Source: Gemmatimonadota bacterium
Lineage (GTDB): Bacteria; Gemmatimonadota; Gemmatimonadetes; Gemmatimonadales; GWC2-71-9
DNA length: 64,000 nt
Assembly: GCA_003169895.1 (NCBI GenBank)
Contig: PNAE01000007.1
Coordinates: forward strand, 719,672 to 783,671
Direction of reading: 5' to 3'
Numbering within the stretch: the first letter of the stretch is position 1; each line of letters opens with the position of its first letter. Shown piece after piece: positions 1 to 9,782 of this stretch. The notes beneath the pieces are model-generated. The model was not told where the DNA came from. It did no database searches and saw only the letters and a program-made list of their open reading frames with translations. Both the position numbers and the translations under genes were made by a program.

Positions 1-20
1 TCGCTTCGCTCGGGATGACA
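1..20. repeat. Truncated end of the 140-bp bipartite inverted repeat
   Basis: The first 20 bases (tcgcttcgctcgggatgaca) match the conserved right terminus GCTTCGCTCAGGATGACA of the repeat family found at 33.7-44.1 kb, with AGG changed to GGG. The rest of the copy lies outside the window. Confidence 0.7.
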
Positions 21-59
21 GCGTTCAGCCGCGCTTGCCGCCTGGTTCAGTCACGCGCG

Positions 60-1337
60 TCAGTACCCCATCCTCGGATTCACCACGTTGTTGAACAGCG
101 ACCCGAACGTATAGCTGACCGAGAGCGACCCGCCATAGGTATAGCTGGTGGCCAGCTGTCTGAGCCGCAGCAGAATCTCCGCATCCGATGCGACCGCTTT
201 GGCCAGTGACAGCTGGTCGCGCACCCGCGAATACGAGATGGAATACGAGACTTGCAGCCCGCGGGTCACGCGAAGCGACAGGCTGGTATAGAGCGAGAGC
301 CGGTTCTGCTGGAAGTTGGAGAGATAGCTCGATCCGCTGATCGCTGCGGCGGCACTGCCCCACGGCTGGGTCGCCGCGTACGACAGCGACACCTGATGGT
401 CGAGACGGGTTTCCTCGATGCGATTGAAGATGGTGGTGTCGGTATAGGCATATCGATCCAAGCCGACGCTGTACGAAGCGACCAGGCGGCGTCGGGCATA
501 TTGATCGTACTTGAAGAAGTCATACTCCACCGTTGGTGCGACCCGCAGGCTGAAATCGATGTTCTGCTGCGACGACGAACTCACGCCGGCCGCGCCGCCC
601 AATGAGAGGTGATCGGTGATCGATCGCACCAGCAGCGAGCCGCCAGAGTAGCCATGCACGTTGGCGACGTAGGTGGTGGTGTCGTCCAGCTGGTAGCTGC
701 TCCGGCTGGTGTTGCCGGACGCACTGGCGCGGAACTTCCACGCCGCCGTGGTGCGGGAGGCGTACACGCTGCCGCTCCCGCTCCGGGAGTTGCTCGCCGA
801 TTCGCCGTTAAGCCCTCCGTTGAACCCGACGCTGAATACCCAGAAGTTCCACGGGTCCTTCGCGGGCTGGGCCGGGCCAATACTGCGCGACGCGAGGTAG
901 TTGACCACCAGGTTACGGCCGAAGCGGGTGCGCAACACATAGCGGGCGAGTCCCACCTTGAGCACCCGCGCCAACTCCTGGCGGAGCTCGTCGCTGCTGG
1001 CGCCTCGCTGGGTGTTGTACTTGACCTGATCATCCACCCCGGTGAACTGCTTTGCGCCGATGAATTCGAGAGTGATCTCGGACCCGCCGGAGCCTGTGCC
1101 GAGCGACGTGGCGATCACATGCACCTGGGCGTCGGTGCGGTCGCGGACATAGTTGACCCACGTGAGCTGGGTCCGCAGGTAGTCGAAGTCGCACCCGGGC
1201 GCCCGGCAGTCGAGGAAGAGATTCAGCGCGTCGACCGTGTCAACCGGCTGGGGCGGCAGACTACCGTTCTGCGCAGATGCGACATGCGGTGCGATCAGGA
1301 ATGCGAGCGCAACGGTAACGCGCCGAAAGAACGACAT
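60..1337 (-). CDS. Secreted protein with a C-terminal outer-membrane beta-barrel, function unknown
   Basis: A 425-residue protein I cannot assign to a named family. Residues 1-22 form a signal peptide (charged MSFFRR, a hydrophobic stretch, cleavage after VASA). Residues ~25-150 look soluble and carry a Cys pair in DCRAPGCDF. From about residue 165 the chain is a series of short strands with alternating polar and aromatic residues rich in Ser, Thr, Tyr and Asn. It ends in an aromatic residue (Tyr), the usual signature for outer-membrane barrel insertion. The ATG at 1337 has AGGT about 7 nt upstream. The gene is transcribed away from hrpB; the shared 268-nt region holds a 12-bp inverted repeat and a heptad-repeat tract. 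Confidence 0.8.
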   Translation of the reverse strand: MSFFRRVTVALAFLIAPHVASAQNGSLPPQPVDTVDALNLFLDCRAPGCDFDYLRTQLTWVNYVRDRTDAQVHVIATSLGTGSGGSEITLEFIGAKQFTGVDDQVKYNTQRGASSDELRQELARVLKVGLARYVLRTRFGRNLVVNYLASRSIGPAQPAKDPWNFWVFSVGFNGGLNGESASNSRSGSGSVYASRTTAAWKFRASASGNTSRSSYQLDDTTTYVANVHGYSGGSLLVRSITDHLSLGGAAGVSSSSQQNIDFSLRVAPTVEYDFFKYDQYARRRLVASYSVGLDRYAYTDTTIFNRIEETRLDHQVSLSYAATQPWGSAAAAISGSSYLSNFQQNRLSLYTSLSLRVTRGLQVSYSISYSRVRDQLSLAKAVASDAEILLRLRQLATSYTYGGSLSVSYTFGSLFNNVVNPRMGY

Positions 1338-1417
1338 GGGACCTCGGTAGCGAGGTGGCGAACAGTTCGTGGGGAAAATAAGATGACCGGTCTCACGGTG
1401 TAGCCTCTTCGCGTCTG

Positions 1418-1472
1418 CGGAAATCGCACAGGAGAATGTTCGAGTCTCGGGCAGGGTAGGGTGCGATTTCCG
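1418..1472. repeat. Perfect 12-bp inverted repeat in a divergent intergenic region
   Basis: CGGAAATCGCAC (1418-1429) is exactly complementary to GTGCGATTTCCG (1461-1472), with a 31-nt spacer. It lies between the divergent barrel gene and hrpB. No T-run follows either arm, so it does not look like an intrinsic terminator. It could be an operator or a cruciform-forming repeat. Confidence 0.55.
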
Positions 1473-1520
1473 AGGCTGCTACGAGGCCACGCTGTGAGTT
1501 CGGCACCGAGCCCGTAGCTC

Positions 1521-1590
1521 ACCCAGCCCCTGGCTCCCCAACTCCTTCCTCCCTCCCTCCCCCAGCCCCGAGCTCCCAGCTCCGAGCCCA
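1521..1590. repeat. Degenerate heptad tract of CAGCCCC/CAGCTCC type
   Basis: A pyrimidine-rich tract immediately upstream of hrpB. It reads in units of about 7 nt built on ccCAGCCcc, agCTCCC and tccCTCC. The clean version of the same unit is inside hrpB at 2185-2212. Confidence 0.5.
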
Positions 1591-1605
1591 CTAGCTTGCC
1601 CGTCG

Positions 1606-4131
1606 ATGTCGCTTCCGATTGAGCCCGTTCTGCCTGCTCTCTGCGTCGCGCTCGGGTCGCACCGATCGGTAGCGCTGCAGGCGCCGCCCGGCGCGGGAAA
1701 GACCACCCGGGTTCCGTTGGCCCTGCTGGATGAGCCCTGGCTCGCCGGGCGACGGATCGTGATGCTGGAGCCGCGGCGGCTTGCGGCCCGTGCGGCCGCG
1801 TCACGCATGGCGGCGACACTTGGTCAGCGGGTCGGCGAGACGGTGGGCTACCGTATGCGCCTCGACACGCGAGTGGGGCCGCGCACCCGCATCGAGGTCG
1901 TGACTGAAGGCATCCTGACCCGGATGCTGCAACACGATCTCGCGCTGGACGGCGTGGGGCTGGTGATCTTCGATGAATTTCACGAGCGGTCCCTTGTGGC
2001 CGACACCGGGCTGGCGTTGACGATCGCCACCGCGGAATCGCTGCGCGACGATCTCAAGCTGCTGGTGATGTCGGCGACACTCGACGGTGATGCGATCGCC
2101 CGGCTCCTCGACGATGCGCCGGTGATTCGCAGTGAAGGTCGCCTCTGGCCTGTGAGCACGCGATACCTGCCGCCGCGCACCAGGCAGCTCCCAGCCCCCA
2201 GTTCCCAGCCCCTGTTGTCGCACATCGCCCAGGTCGTGCGCGAGGCGGTCGCGACAGAGACCGGATCCGTGCTCGTCTTTCTGCCGGGCGCCGGCGAAAT
2301 CCGTCGAGTCGAGGCCTTGTTGCGCGACGGGCTTCCGGCGGGCGTGTCCCTGCATCCGCTGCATGGTGCCCTGCCAATCAATATGCAGGACGCAGCGATC
2401 GCACCGGCAGCGCCGGGCCGACGCAAGGTGGTGCTGGCGACCAGCATCGCGGAGACCTCACTCACCATCGAAGGCATCCGCGTGGTCGTCGACGGCGGCA
2501 TGATGCGAATCCCGCGCTTCTCGCCACGAACCGGCATGACCCGGCTCGAGACCGTGCGGGTGTCGCGGGCCTCGGCGGACCAGCGCCGCGGCCGCGCGGG
2601 GCGCGTCGAACCGGGCGTGTGCATTCGCTGCTGGAGTGCGGCCGAGAATGCGGGACTGGTACCCTATACCCGGCCCGAGATGCTCGATGCCGATCTCGCA
2701 TCGTTCGTGCTCGATCTTGCCGCCGCGGGCTTTACCGATCCCGGTGAGTTGCGATGGCTCGATCCGCCGCCTACCGCGGCGTTCGCGCAGGCGCGCGAGT
2801 TGTTGCGGCTGCTTGGCGCCCTCGACGATGGTGGTCACATCACCGTTCATGGCCGCACGATGGCGGAACTCGGCACCCATCCGCGTCTGGCCCACATGCT
2901 GGTGCGTGCCGGAGAGGCGGGTCCCGGTGCAACGGCGCTGGCAGCGACGCTGGTGGCGCTGCTCGAGGAGCGGGACGTGCTGCACGGGGTGACAGGACCG
3001 CCGGTGGTCGATGTGCAGTTGCGCGTCGACGCTGTGATGCGCGATGTCGACAACATCATGCTCGGCGGTGCCACGGTAGATCGCGGACTGTTGGAGCGCG
3101 TGCGGCAGGTAGCGAACGAATGGCGGCGACGGGTCGGGGCGTACCGTGTTGGGCCGTTACCCGGCGGCATGGATGCCGGCGTGCTGTTGGCGTTGGCATA
3201 TCCCGATCGGGTGGCGCAACGCCGCGACGCGCCCGGGCGCTTCCTGTTGCGCAACGGCCGCGGTGCGACGCTGCCGGTGGCCGACCCATTGGCGCACGCG
3301 GAGTGGATCGTGGCTGCCCAGATCGACGACGCCGGGCGCGAGGGACGCATCATGCTTGCCGCGGCGCTCGATCCAAGGGAACTGCTGGCCCAGGCGTCGG
3401 AACAGATCGCCGTGCGCGACGAGATCGCCTGGAACGATGCCACGCAGGGTGTCACGGCGCGCCGCCGCACGACGCTCGGTGCACTGGTGCTGAACGATTC
3501 GACGATTCCGGATCCCGATCCGGAAACCGTGTCCCGCGCATTGCTGGATGGCATTCGTCACATCGGCGTTGACGCGCTGCCGTGGCATGAGGCGGCAGCA
3601 GCGCTGCGCCGGCGACTCGCGTTCCTCCATCATCACGACCAGCACTGGCCCGACGTGGGTAGCGCGGCGCTCGCGGCGACGCTGGAACGGTGGCTGGGAC
3701 TTCGCCTGCACGGAATCCGATCACTTCAGGACGTGGGTCGACTCGATCTTGGCGAAGCGCTCCGGGGTCTGCTCACCTGGGAGCAACGACGCCAGGTGGA
3801 CGAGTGGGCGCCGGAGCGCATCGAGGTGCCAAGCGGGTCGCGGATCGCGGTGGACTATGGCGATCCAGCGGCACCGGTGCTTGCGGTGCGCTTGCAGGAA
3901 GTCTTCGGCTTGGTGGCAACACCGACACTGCTGGCCGGACGGGTGCCGGTCGTGATGCATCTCCTGTCGCCAGCGTACCGGCCGGTGCAGGTGACGCGCG
4001 ACCTCGCGAGCTTCTGGAAGACCGGATACTTCGACGTGCGGAAGGACTTGCGCGGGAGGTATGCCAAGCATCATTGGCCGGAGGATCCCTTGACGGCGGC
4101 TGCCGTGCGAGGTGCGAAGCGGCGAACGTGA
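1606..4131 (+). CDS. hrpB: ATP-dependent RNA helicase HrpB (DEAH/RHA family)
   Basis: Superfamily-2 DEAH-type helicase of 841 residues, close to the usual HrpB length. Walker A is GAGKTT (residues 29-34), motif II is DEFH (123-126), and motif III is SAT (156-158). The QRRGRAGR motif VI of the second RecA domain is present, followed by the HA2 region and the long HrpB C-terminal domain. The family acts on RNA/RNP; its exact role is poorly known. Residues ~194-203 (TRQLPAPSSQPLL region) are encoded by a heptad-repeat array at 2185-2212, apparently an insertion tolerated in a surface loop. The ATG at 1606 follows a TAGCTTG promoter-like motif by only 14 nt. The stop overlaps the GTG of the next gene (GTGA at 4128-4131). 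Confidence 0.95.
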   Translation: MSLPIEPVLPALCVALGSHRSVALQAPPGAGKTTRVPLALLDEPWLAGRRIVMLEPRRLAARAAASRMAATLGQRVGETVGYRMRLDTRVGPRTRIEVVTEGILTRMLQHDLALDGVGLVIFDEFHERSLVADTGLALTIATAESLRDDLKLLVMSATLDGDAIARLLDDAPVIRSEGRLWPVSTRYLPPRTRQLPAPSSQPLLSHIAQVVREAVATETGSVLVFLPGAGEIRRVEALLRDGLPAGVSLHPLHGALPINMQDAAIAPAAPGRRKVVLATSIAETSLTIEGIRVVVDGGMMRIPRFSPRTGMTRLETVRVSRASADQRRGRAGRVEPGVCIRCWSAAENAGLVPYTRPEMLDADLASFVLDLAAAGFTDPGELRWLDPPPTAAFAQARELLRLLGALDDGGHITVHGRTMAELGTHPRLAHMLVRAGEAGPGATALAATLVALLEERDVLHGVTGPPVVDVQLRVDAVMRDVDNIMLGGATVDRGLLERVRQVANEWRRRVGAYRVGPLPGGMDAGVLLALAYPDRVAQRRDAPGRFLLRNGRGATLPVADPLAHAEWIVAAQIDDAGREGRIMLAAALDPRELLAQASEQIAVRDEIAWNDATQGVTARRRTTLGALVLNDSTIPDPDPETVSRALLDGIRHIGVDALPWHEAAAALRRRLAFLHHHDQHWPDVGSAALAATLERWLGLRLHGIRSLQDVGRLDLGEALRGLLTWEQRRQVDEWAPERIEVPSGSRIAVDYGDPAAPVLAVRLQEVFGLVATPTLLAGRVPVVMHLLSPAYRPVQVTRDLASFWKTGYFDVRKDLRGRYAKHHWPEDPLTAAAVRGAKRRT
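2185..2212 (+). repeat. Four-unit heptad array inside hrpB
   Basis: Four exact-period units in a row: CAGCTCC, CAGCCCC, CAGTTCC, CAGCCCC. The 28-nt array is read through in frame as part of HrpB. The same unit family occurs at 1521-1590, 26986-27012 and (other strand) 42233-42253. Confidence 0.7.
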
Positions 4132-6518
4132 AACCGCGCTGTCCCTCCCGCCGTACCGCTGCCATGCTCCTGCTCCAATTGCTGCTGCTCTCGAATCCGG
4201 CGAAGGCCGATCGCGTCGACACACCTATCCACTCCGGTCGCGCGGGGCAGACGACCGTCCAGCTGCCCAGGCTCGAAGGCAACGTTGCCGTTGACGGCAT
4301 GCTGGACGAACCCCAATGGAAGGCGGCGGCGATACTCAACGGGTTCTCGCAGTTTACGCCCGTCGACGGTGTGCCAGCCGCGGATTCGACGGAGGTACTG
4401 GTCTGGTACTCGGCCAGCGCGCTATACGTCGGCATCCGCGCGTTCGATCATGTGGGAGCCGTACATGCGACGCTCGCAACCCGCGACCAGATCTTCAACG
4501 ATGACAACGTCCAGATGTTTCTGTCGACGTTCAATGACGGGCGTCAGGCGATGGTCTTTGCCGTCAATCCGTTCGGCGTGCAAGCAGACGGTGCGTTGAA
4601 CGAGAACGGCGGATCGTCATGCGGGATGGCAGGGTGTGGCTCGCAAACGCGGCAACAGCCGGATCTGTCGCAGGATTTCGTGTGGGAGTCGAAGGGTCGC
4701 GTGACGCCGAATGGCTACGAGGTCGAGATCCGGATTCCGTTCAGGAGCATTCGCTTCCAGGCGGGCAAGACGCAGACGTGGGGAATCAATTTCCTGCGTA
4801 CCGTGCAGCGCTCCCGGCAGGAACAGACATGGACTGCGGTAAAGCTTGCCGCCTCGTCGTTCCTCGCCCAGTCCGGCCGGCTCGAAGGGCTCACCGATCT
4901 TGACGCGGGTCACGTCGTGGACATCGTGCCCACGGTGACCTCTCGGGTGACCTACGCGTCGCCGGCCTCGGGCGCGGCCTGGGACTATTCCGGCGGCAAT
5001 CCGCAATTCGGCGGCGACCTGCGGTACGGCCTCACGCCGAACTTGACGCTGCACGCGACGGCGCATCCGGACTTCTCGCAAGTGGAGAGCGATGTCACGC
5101 AATTCGCGTTCGACCCGCGCCAGTCCCTGTTCTATCCGGAAAGACGGCCATTCTTCCTCGACGGCGTTGAACAGTTTGACGCGCCGGCCAACCTCATCTA
5201 CACCCGCCGCATCGTGCAACCGGTATTCGCCGGCAAGGTCACCGGCAAGGTCGGCGACAACCAGGTTGGCGTGCTCGCCGCGGTCGACGATCGCGCCGCG
5301 TCCAACTACGGCGATAATCCCGTGTTCGGCCTGATCCGCGCATCGCATGACCTGGGCCCCGGTTCCCGACTCGGCATGGTCTGGACCGAACAGCGCGACG
5401 GACCCGAAACCAACCGCGTCGTCGATGTCGACAGCCGCATGGTGGTCGACAAGATCAATTCGATCACCCTCACCGGCGCGCTAGCGCATGACGATCAGAA
5501 TGGCGCCGCGAACGACGCGGCGTTGTGGGGCGTCGGCTACCGGCGCGCTGGCCGCAACTTCCGGATGAACTACGGCGTGTCCGGCATCGGGACGAACTTC
5601 ATCACCCGCTCGGGATTCATCGGACAGCCCGGGGTCGCAAATGCGACCATCGACAACAGCTACACCTGGTTGCAGGTCAACCGGACGCTCGAGTCGCTCA
5701 CGGCCGACGTGATGGTTGCCGGCCAGTGGCGGTACGATGACTTCGTTCACGGTGGTCCGATCCAGAACCGACAGCTACACTTCAATTTCAATGCGCGACT
5801 GCGCGGTGGCTGGGGCGCAGGTGCTTTCTATTTCCGCGAATCATTCGGCTATGACCCGTCGATCTATACCAGCTACGGCCTGCGCCAGGCGGACGGGACC
5901 GTCGTTCCGTTTACCGGCGGCAACGCGCGCCTGCCGAACAATGACTATGGGATCAGCGGGAATACCCCGACCTGGAAGCACTTTGACTTCAACGGGTTTG
6001 TTCTGGCGGGGCTCAATGACGAGAACTACAACGAATGGGCGTCCGGGCGCATTGTATTCGCCAATGTTGGCATGGACATCCGGCCCACCAATCACCTGCG
6101 GTTCAACTTCGCCTACAACGACAGCCGGGTGTACCGGCCCAGCGACGGATCGCGCGTGCAGTTGCAGGATGTCGCCATCGGCACGGTCGAGTATCAGTTG
6201 TCGCGGGCGTTCCAGCTCCGGGTGATTGCGCAGTATTCGATCAACGCTCGCGATTCGTTGCGAGACGATTCGCGCACCAAGCTGCCGATTGTGATTCGTG
6301 ATCCGAGCACCGGGATCTATTCGCCGACCGCGGCGTTCGACAGCCGGCAGCTGCAGGCCAATTTTCTGTTCACGTACCTGCCGAACCCGGGCACCGTCAT
6401 CTATCTGGGATATGGCACGGTCGACCAGCGGCCGGACCTGATTGGCCGCGCGACGCTGGGTCCGGTGCAGAACGACTTTTTTCTGAAGGTTTCGTATCTG
6501 TGGCGGATGCGGGGATAG
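4128..6518 (+). CDS. DUF5916 outer-membrane protein with N-terminal CBM9-like domain
   Basis: A 796-residue protein starting at the GTG that overlaps the hrpB stop. This gives a good signal peptide (KPRCPSRR, hydrophobic AAMLLLQLLLLS, cleavage after AKA). An ATG at 4164 is an alternative; the open frame upstream of 4128 is only hrpB read in another frame. Residues ~40-230 resemble the carbohydrate-binding family-9-like domain (LEGNVAVDGMLDEPQW is its typical opening). The remainder is the DUF5916 region, with barrel-like strands and the characteristic ending FFLKVSYLWR. DUF5916 proteins are common secreted/outer-membrane proteins in Gemmatimonadota and Bacteroidota; no substrate is known. Confidence 0.88.
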   Translation: MKPRCPSRRTAAMLLLQLLLLSNPAKADRVDTPIHSGRAGQTTVQLPRLEGNVAVDGMLDEPQWKAAAILNGFSQFTPVDGVPAADSTEVLVWYSASALYVGIRAFDHVGAVHATLATRDQIFNDDNVQMFLSTFNDGRQAMVFAVNPFGVQADGALNENGGSSCGMAGCGSQTRQQPDLSQDFVWESKGRVTPNGYEVEIRIPFRSIRFQAGKTQTWGINFLRTVQRSRQEQTWTAVKLAASSFLAQSGRLEGLTDLDAGHVVDIVPTVTSRVTYASPASGAAWDYSGGNPQFGGDLRYGLTPNLTLHATAHPDFSQVESDVTQFAFDPRQSLFYPERRPFFLDGVEQFDAPANLIYTRRIVQPVFAGKVTGKVGDNQVGVLAAVDDRAASNYGDNPVFGLIRASHDLGPGSRLGMVWTEQRDGPETNRVVDVDSRMVVDKINSITLTGALAHDDQNGAANDAALWGVGYRRAGRNFRMNYGVSGIGTNFITRSGFIGQPGVANATIDNSYTWLQVNRTLESLTADVMVAGQWRYDDFVHGGPIQNRQLHFNFNARLRGGWGAGAFYFRESFGYDPSIYTSYGLRQADGTVVPFTGGNARLPNNDYGISGNTPTWKHFDFNGFVLAGLNDENYNEWASGRIVFANVGMDIRPTNHLRFNFAYNDSRVYRPSDGSRVQLQDVAIGTVEYQLSRAFQLRVIAQYSINARDSLRDDSRTKLPIVIRDPSTGIYSPTAAFDSRQLQANFLFTYLPNPGTVIYLGYGTVDQRPDLIGRATLGPVQNDFFLKVSYLWRMRG

Positions 6519-6525
6519 ACGGAGG

Positions 6526-6553
6526 GACGAGAGACGAGAGGCGAGAGACGAGA
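6526..6553 (+). repeat. Four-unit heptad array (GACGAGA)
   Basis: GACGAGA, GACGAGA, GGCGAGA, GACGAGA in strict 7-bp register. It fills the 44-nt gap between the convergent DUF5916 gene and the amidotransferase-like gene. Confidence 0.75.
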
Positions 6554-6562
6554 GAAAAACCC

Positions 6563-7321
6563 CTACTGCCGGTTCGCGGCCGCGACGAAGTCCTCGAACA
6601 ATCTCCCCACCGATGGTTCTCCGGACTTGAACATTTCCGGATGCCACTGTACGCCAACTGCGAAGCCGCCTCCCTGCAGCTCGGCGCCTTCGATCAGGCC
6701 GTCCGAGGCAACGGCGGTTGCCACGAGACCGAGGCCGAGATCGCGGATGCCCTGGTGATGCATGGAGTTTACGGTGACGGTTCCCGAACCGATGGCGTCG
6801 CTGAGGCGTGAGCCGTCACGGACGTCCACAGCGTGCGCGAGATGATCGCGGGCCCACCCCTGAGTGGGGAAATAGTCGTGCTTGGTCGAGTCGGGTCGTT
6901 CCTGCGAAATATCCTGCCAGAGTGTGCCACCCAGTGCGACGCTGAGGACCTGCAAGCCGCGACAGAGGCCGAGAAATGGTCGGTGATCTTCGAGTGCCCA
7001 CCTGGTCAGCGTCACTTCGGTCGCATCGCGCGCCGGATCGATGCGGCCGAGGAGCTCGTGGCGCGATTCACGATAGACCGCGGGATCGATGTCAACGCCA
7101 CCCGGGACGAGGATTCCGTCGAGGTGGTCGTAGATGGCGCGCAGGGTGCTGGTATCATCCGCTAGCAGCGGGATCAGCACCGGCACGCCGCCGGCGGCCG
7201 CCAGCGCGAGGACGTACCGCTGGTTCATGACCCATGATGTCGGCAGGTCGGCCGGGATGCCATCGATCGCGTGCAGCGTCTGAGTGGTGACGCCAATCAG
7301 CGGCCGGCGCACCGCCATCAA
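6563..7321 (-). CDS. Class-I glutamine amidotransferase-like gamma-glutamyl hydrolase (peptidase C26, PuuD-like)
   Basis: A 252-residue member of the peptidase C26 family, which hydrolyses gamma-glutamyl bonds; PuuD acts on gamma-glutamyl-GABA. The nucleophile Cys120 sits in the elbow GLCRG, with His227 and Glu229 in QWHPE completing the triad. The oxyanion strand is [10 protein letters not shown] (71-80). No signal peptide, so cytoplasmic. It is the last gene of an operon with a YbdK-like ligase (4-nt overlap), a permuted ATP-grasp, a RimK-like ATP-grasp and an esterase. That context suggests it trims or recycles a gamma-glutamyl-type amide made by the ligases, but the substrate is unknown. 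Confidence 0.9.
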   Translation of the reverse strand: MMAVRRPLIGVTTQTLHAIDGIPADLPTSWVMNQRYVLALAAAGGVPVLIPLLADDTSTLRAIYDHLDGILVPGGVDIDPAVYRESRHELLGRIDPARDATEVTLTRWALEDHRPFLGLCRGLQVLSVALGGTLWQDISQERPDSTKHDYFPTQGWARDHLAHAVDVRDGSRLSDAIGSGTVTVNSMHHQGIRDLGLGLVATAVASDGLIEGAELQGGGFAVGVQWHPEMFKSGEPSVGRLFEDFVAAANRQ

Positions 7322-8424
7322 ACCACGCCCTCGGCCGTCTCGCGTACGACCTGGTCGACCACCGCCTTGAGGTCGCCCGTCGTGCGGAAGGTCGCCAGTT
7401 GCCGGTCGGCGCTGGTACCGCCCTCCAGTATCTGGAACGCGTATTCGACTTCCCGGCGGCTACCCAGTTCGTCCACGATGTCTCCGATGAACCACTCGAT
7501 CAGTTCACGTATCAAGTCGCGCGCCGGCAGTTCCTTGGCGTTACCGAAATCGATCAGCCGTCCATCGAGGCCGAAGCGCGTCGCGCGCCACTTGTTCTCC
7601 TCGATCAGGTTCGCCGGGTACTGTCGGAACGTCATGTTGTCGCGCCGGAGCTTCCAGAGCTTGGCGATAATTGCCTGGAAGATCGCGCCAATGCACACGG
7701 CTTCATCGACCCGGGTGCAGACGTCGCAGATCCGGAATTCGAGGGTCGGGAACTTATGGTGCGGCCGCACATCCCACCAGAGCTTGCTGGCGTCGGGAAT
7801 GGACCTCGTGGCAACCATCACATCGACGAATTCCTGATAGTCCGACCAGGACGCCATCGTGCGAGGAATCCCGGTCCGCGGGAAGGCGCGGAATACGACG
7901 CTCCGATAGGACTTGAGTCCGGTGTTACGACCCATCCAGAACGGTGACGACGTCGATAGCGCCAGCACGTGCGGCAGGAAGTAGCGGCAGACATTCATGG
8001 CGTCGATTCGGAACTGCGGGTCTTCGATGCCGATGTGCACGTGCGTGCCGAAGATCAACAACGACTGCGCCAGTTCCTGCAGATCCTCCTTGACCCCGAT
8101 GTAGCGTTCCAGGGGGGTGATCTCCTGCTCCATCCACGAGGAAAACGGGTGGGTTCCGGCCGCAGCAATGACCAGGCCGTTCTTGGCGGCGAGGTCAATG
8201 ACCAGGCGGCGGAGCCGGACGAGCTCGGCGCGGGCCTCGCCGGCGGTGTGACAGACCTTGGTGCCGATTTCGACCATTGACTGGTGCAACTCCGGCTTGA
8301 CCTCACCGAGCATCACGGAATCCTCCTGCAGGATTTCGGTGATGTAGCTGCGCAGCTCGCGGCTTTCGGGGTCGATGATCTGATACTCTTCCTCGATGCC
8401 GATGGTGAGCGACGGTGCCTTCAT
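7318..8424 (-). CDS. ybdK: YbdK-type carboxylate-amine ligase (GCS2 family)
   Basis: A 368-residue glutamate-cysteine-ligase type 2 (glutamine-synthetase fold) protein; E. coli YbdK is 372. The N-terminal signature is [12 protein letters not shown], with acidic metal/ATP residues in [15 protein letters not shown] and [14 protein letters not shown] are further family motifs. These enzymes join a carboxylate to an amine using ATP. The start ATG at 8424 overlaps the stop of the permuted ATP-grasp gene (8421-8424), and the frame upstream of it is the shadow of that gene. Its 3' end overlaps the C26 hydrolase by 4 nt. Most likely it makes a gamma-glutamyl or similar amide together with the two ATP-grasp enzymes. 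Confidence 0.92.
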   Translation of the reverse strand: MKAPSLTIGIEEEYQIIDPESRELRSYITEILQEDSVMLGEVKPELHQSMVEIGTKVCHTAGEARAELVRLRRLVIDLAAKNGLVIAAAGTHPFSSWMEQEITPLERYIGVKEDLQELAQSLLIFGTHVHIGIEDPQFRIDAMNVCRYFLPHVLALSTSSPFWMGRNTGLKSYRSVVFRAFPRTGIPRTMASWSDYQEFVDVMVATRSIPDASKLWWDVRPHHKFPTLEFRICDVCTRVDEAVCIGAIFQAIIAKLWKLRRDNMTFRQYPANLIEENKWRATRFGLDGRLIDFGNAKELPARDLIRELIEWFIGDIVDELGSRREVEYAFQILEGGTSADRQLATFRTTGDLKAVVDQVVRETAEGVV

Positions 8425-9773
8425 CGGGGCTCCACGACGAAAGTGGGCAGCGTAGATCCGCCGCCGGCAGTGACGTTGACGAGCGATGACGTCGAGATGC
8501 GGCAGAGCAGCCCGTCCGCCCAGGCGCCGTACCAGCAGAACGGAGCCGTGTCGACGATCCGCCGGTCGAACCTGAGCTCGCCGTCGACGATCGCCGCAAA
8601 CGGCTCGCTTGGCAGGGCAATGCGGCGCTGCACGATGTACGGTTCGGTCAGCGCGCGCGTCACCGCGATTTCCCAACTGGCGCCATCGACTTCCCAGCCC
8701 AGGACGATGCCGGCGCCACCGTAGTCGTCGTTGGGCTTGAGAACCAGCTCCTCGCGATGCGCGGCAATCCATGGCACCAGGTCGATCTCGGCTCCATCCA
8801 TGGTGGTGTGGCGTTCCTCGACCACGCGAGTCCATGGCACGTGACGGGCGATCGCGCTCAGTTGGGCGCCGGTGAAGTGGCGGCTGTTACGCTCGTCCGA
8901 AAGCACGGCGAGGGACGCCTTCTTATGCAGCGGCTTGCAGGAAAACGGATTGACGAGGCACACGGCGCCGTCGACCACCGCACGCACCATGGCATGCTCG
9001 AGCCCGCATTCCTCGATGAGTTCGTGGATGAGCACGCGCTTGTAGATCAGGTCGACAATCATGCCGCTGGCGTCGCGCAACTTTCCCGACTCATAGCTGA
9101 GGGCATCGGGCGTCGTGATGATGCATTCGCAGCCCATCGACTGGAAGTACTCGCGCGACAGGCGAAACTCCGACACCGTCGGCACGTCATGCCAATCGAC
9201 GATGGCGATCCTGGGCGGCGTGCGGACGCCGCGGAACTGGTGCCACGTGTCCACCAGCACGTTGAACAGATGGTTGCGGGCGGGCAGCGGACGTACTGAC
9301 CAACGCTTGGCGAACGGTCGCATGGCCGGCATCGCCAGAAACAGGTCGGCCAGCGCATCGCAGTATGCCGTACCTGCCGGCGTCTCACCGTTGTACTCCG
9401 TGATCCGCGGCACGCCGTCGGCGGGATCAATGAACGCGTCGAGTCGCGACAAGGGCGAGAGCACGGGCAACCGGGGCGACGATTCGAGCAGCGTTATTTC
9501 CCAATCGGCGAGACGGAACTGCCGCCGAAACTCCACATCGGCGTGTGCGGCCTCGCCGGCGCAACGAAACGCGCCGAGCAGATCGGCGGACACCGCCCGC
9601 AAGGCATCGTATTCAGCGGCACGCAAAAAGCGCGGGCGGAGCACCGTGCAAAGCGGGCGGTCACCGAAGGCGAGGCCGCGCTCGAACTGGCGCTCATCGA
9701 GCCAGGCGGCCGATTCGAGCGCGACGGACGGCGTGAGGCCCTCGTGCCACGCGGCAATCGGGTCGCTAACCAT
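8421..9773 (-). CDS. Circularly permuted ATP-grasp ligase
   Basis: A 450-residue protein of the circularly permuted ATP-grasp group related to glutathionylspermidine-synthase-type ligases. Visible features are [11 protein letters not shown] near residue 125, the nucleotide-binding stretch [17 protein letters not shown] with its Gly-rich loop near residue 350, [10 protein letters not shown], and the ending [22 protein letters not shown]. These enzymes activate a carboxylate as an acyl phosphate and join it to an amine. It lies 9 nt after the RimK-like gene and overlaps the YbdK-like gene by 4 nt, so the three are surely co-translated. No signal peptide. The product is unknown. Confidence 0.88.
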   Translation of the reverse strand: MVSDPIAAWHEGLTPSVALESAAWLDERQFERGLAFGDRPLCTVLRPRFLRAAEYDALRAVSADLLGAFRCAGEAAHADVEFRRQFRLADWEITLLESSPRLPVLSPLSRLDAFIDPADGVPRITEYNGETPAGTAYCDALADLFLAMPAMRPFAKRWSVRPLPARNHLFNVLVDTWHQFRGVRTPPRIAIVDWHDVPTVSEFRLSREYFQSMGCECIITTPDALSYESGKLRDASGMIVDLIYKRVLIHELIEECGLEHAMVRAVVDGAVCLVNPFSCKPLHKKASLAVLSDERNSRHFTGAQLSAIARHVPWTRVVEERHTTMDGAEIDLVPWIAAHREELVLKPNDDYGGAGIVLGWEVDGASWEIAVTRALTEPYIVQRRIALPSEPFAAIVDGELRFDRRIVDTAPFCWYGAWADGLLCRISTSSLVNVTAGGGSTLPTFVVEPR

Positions 9774-9782
9774 GAGCGGGCC

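Noticed and set aside
3690-4127. Upstream extension of the DUF5916 frame
   Set aside because: It is hrpB read in another frame. The GTG at 4128 gives a signal peptide and overlaps the hrpB stop.
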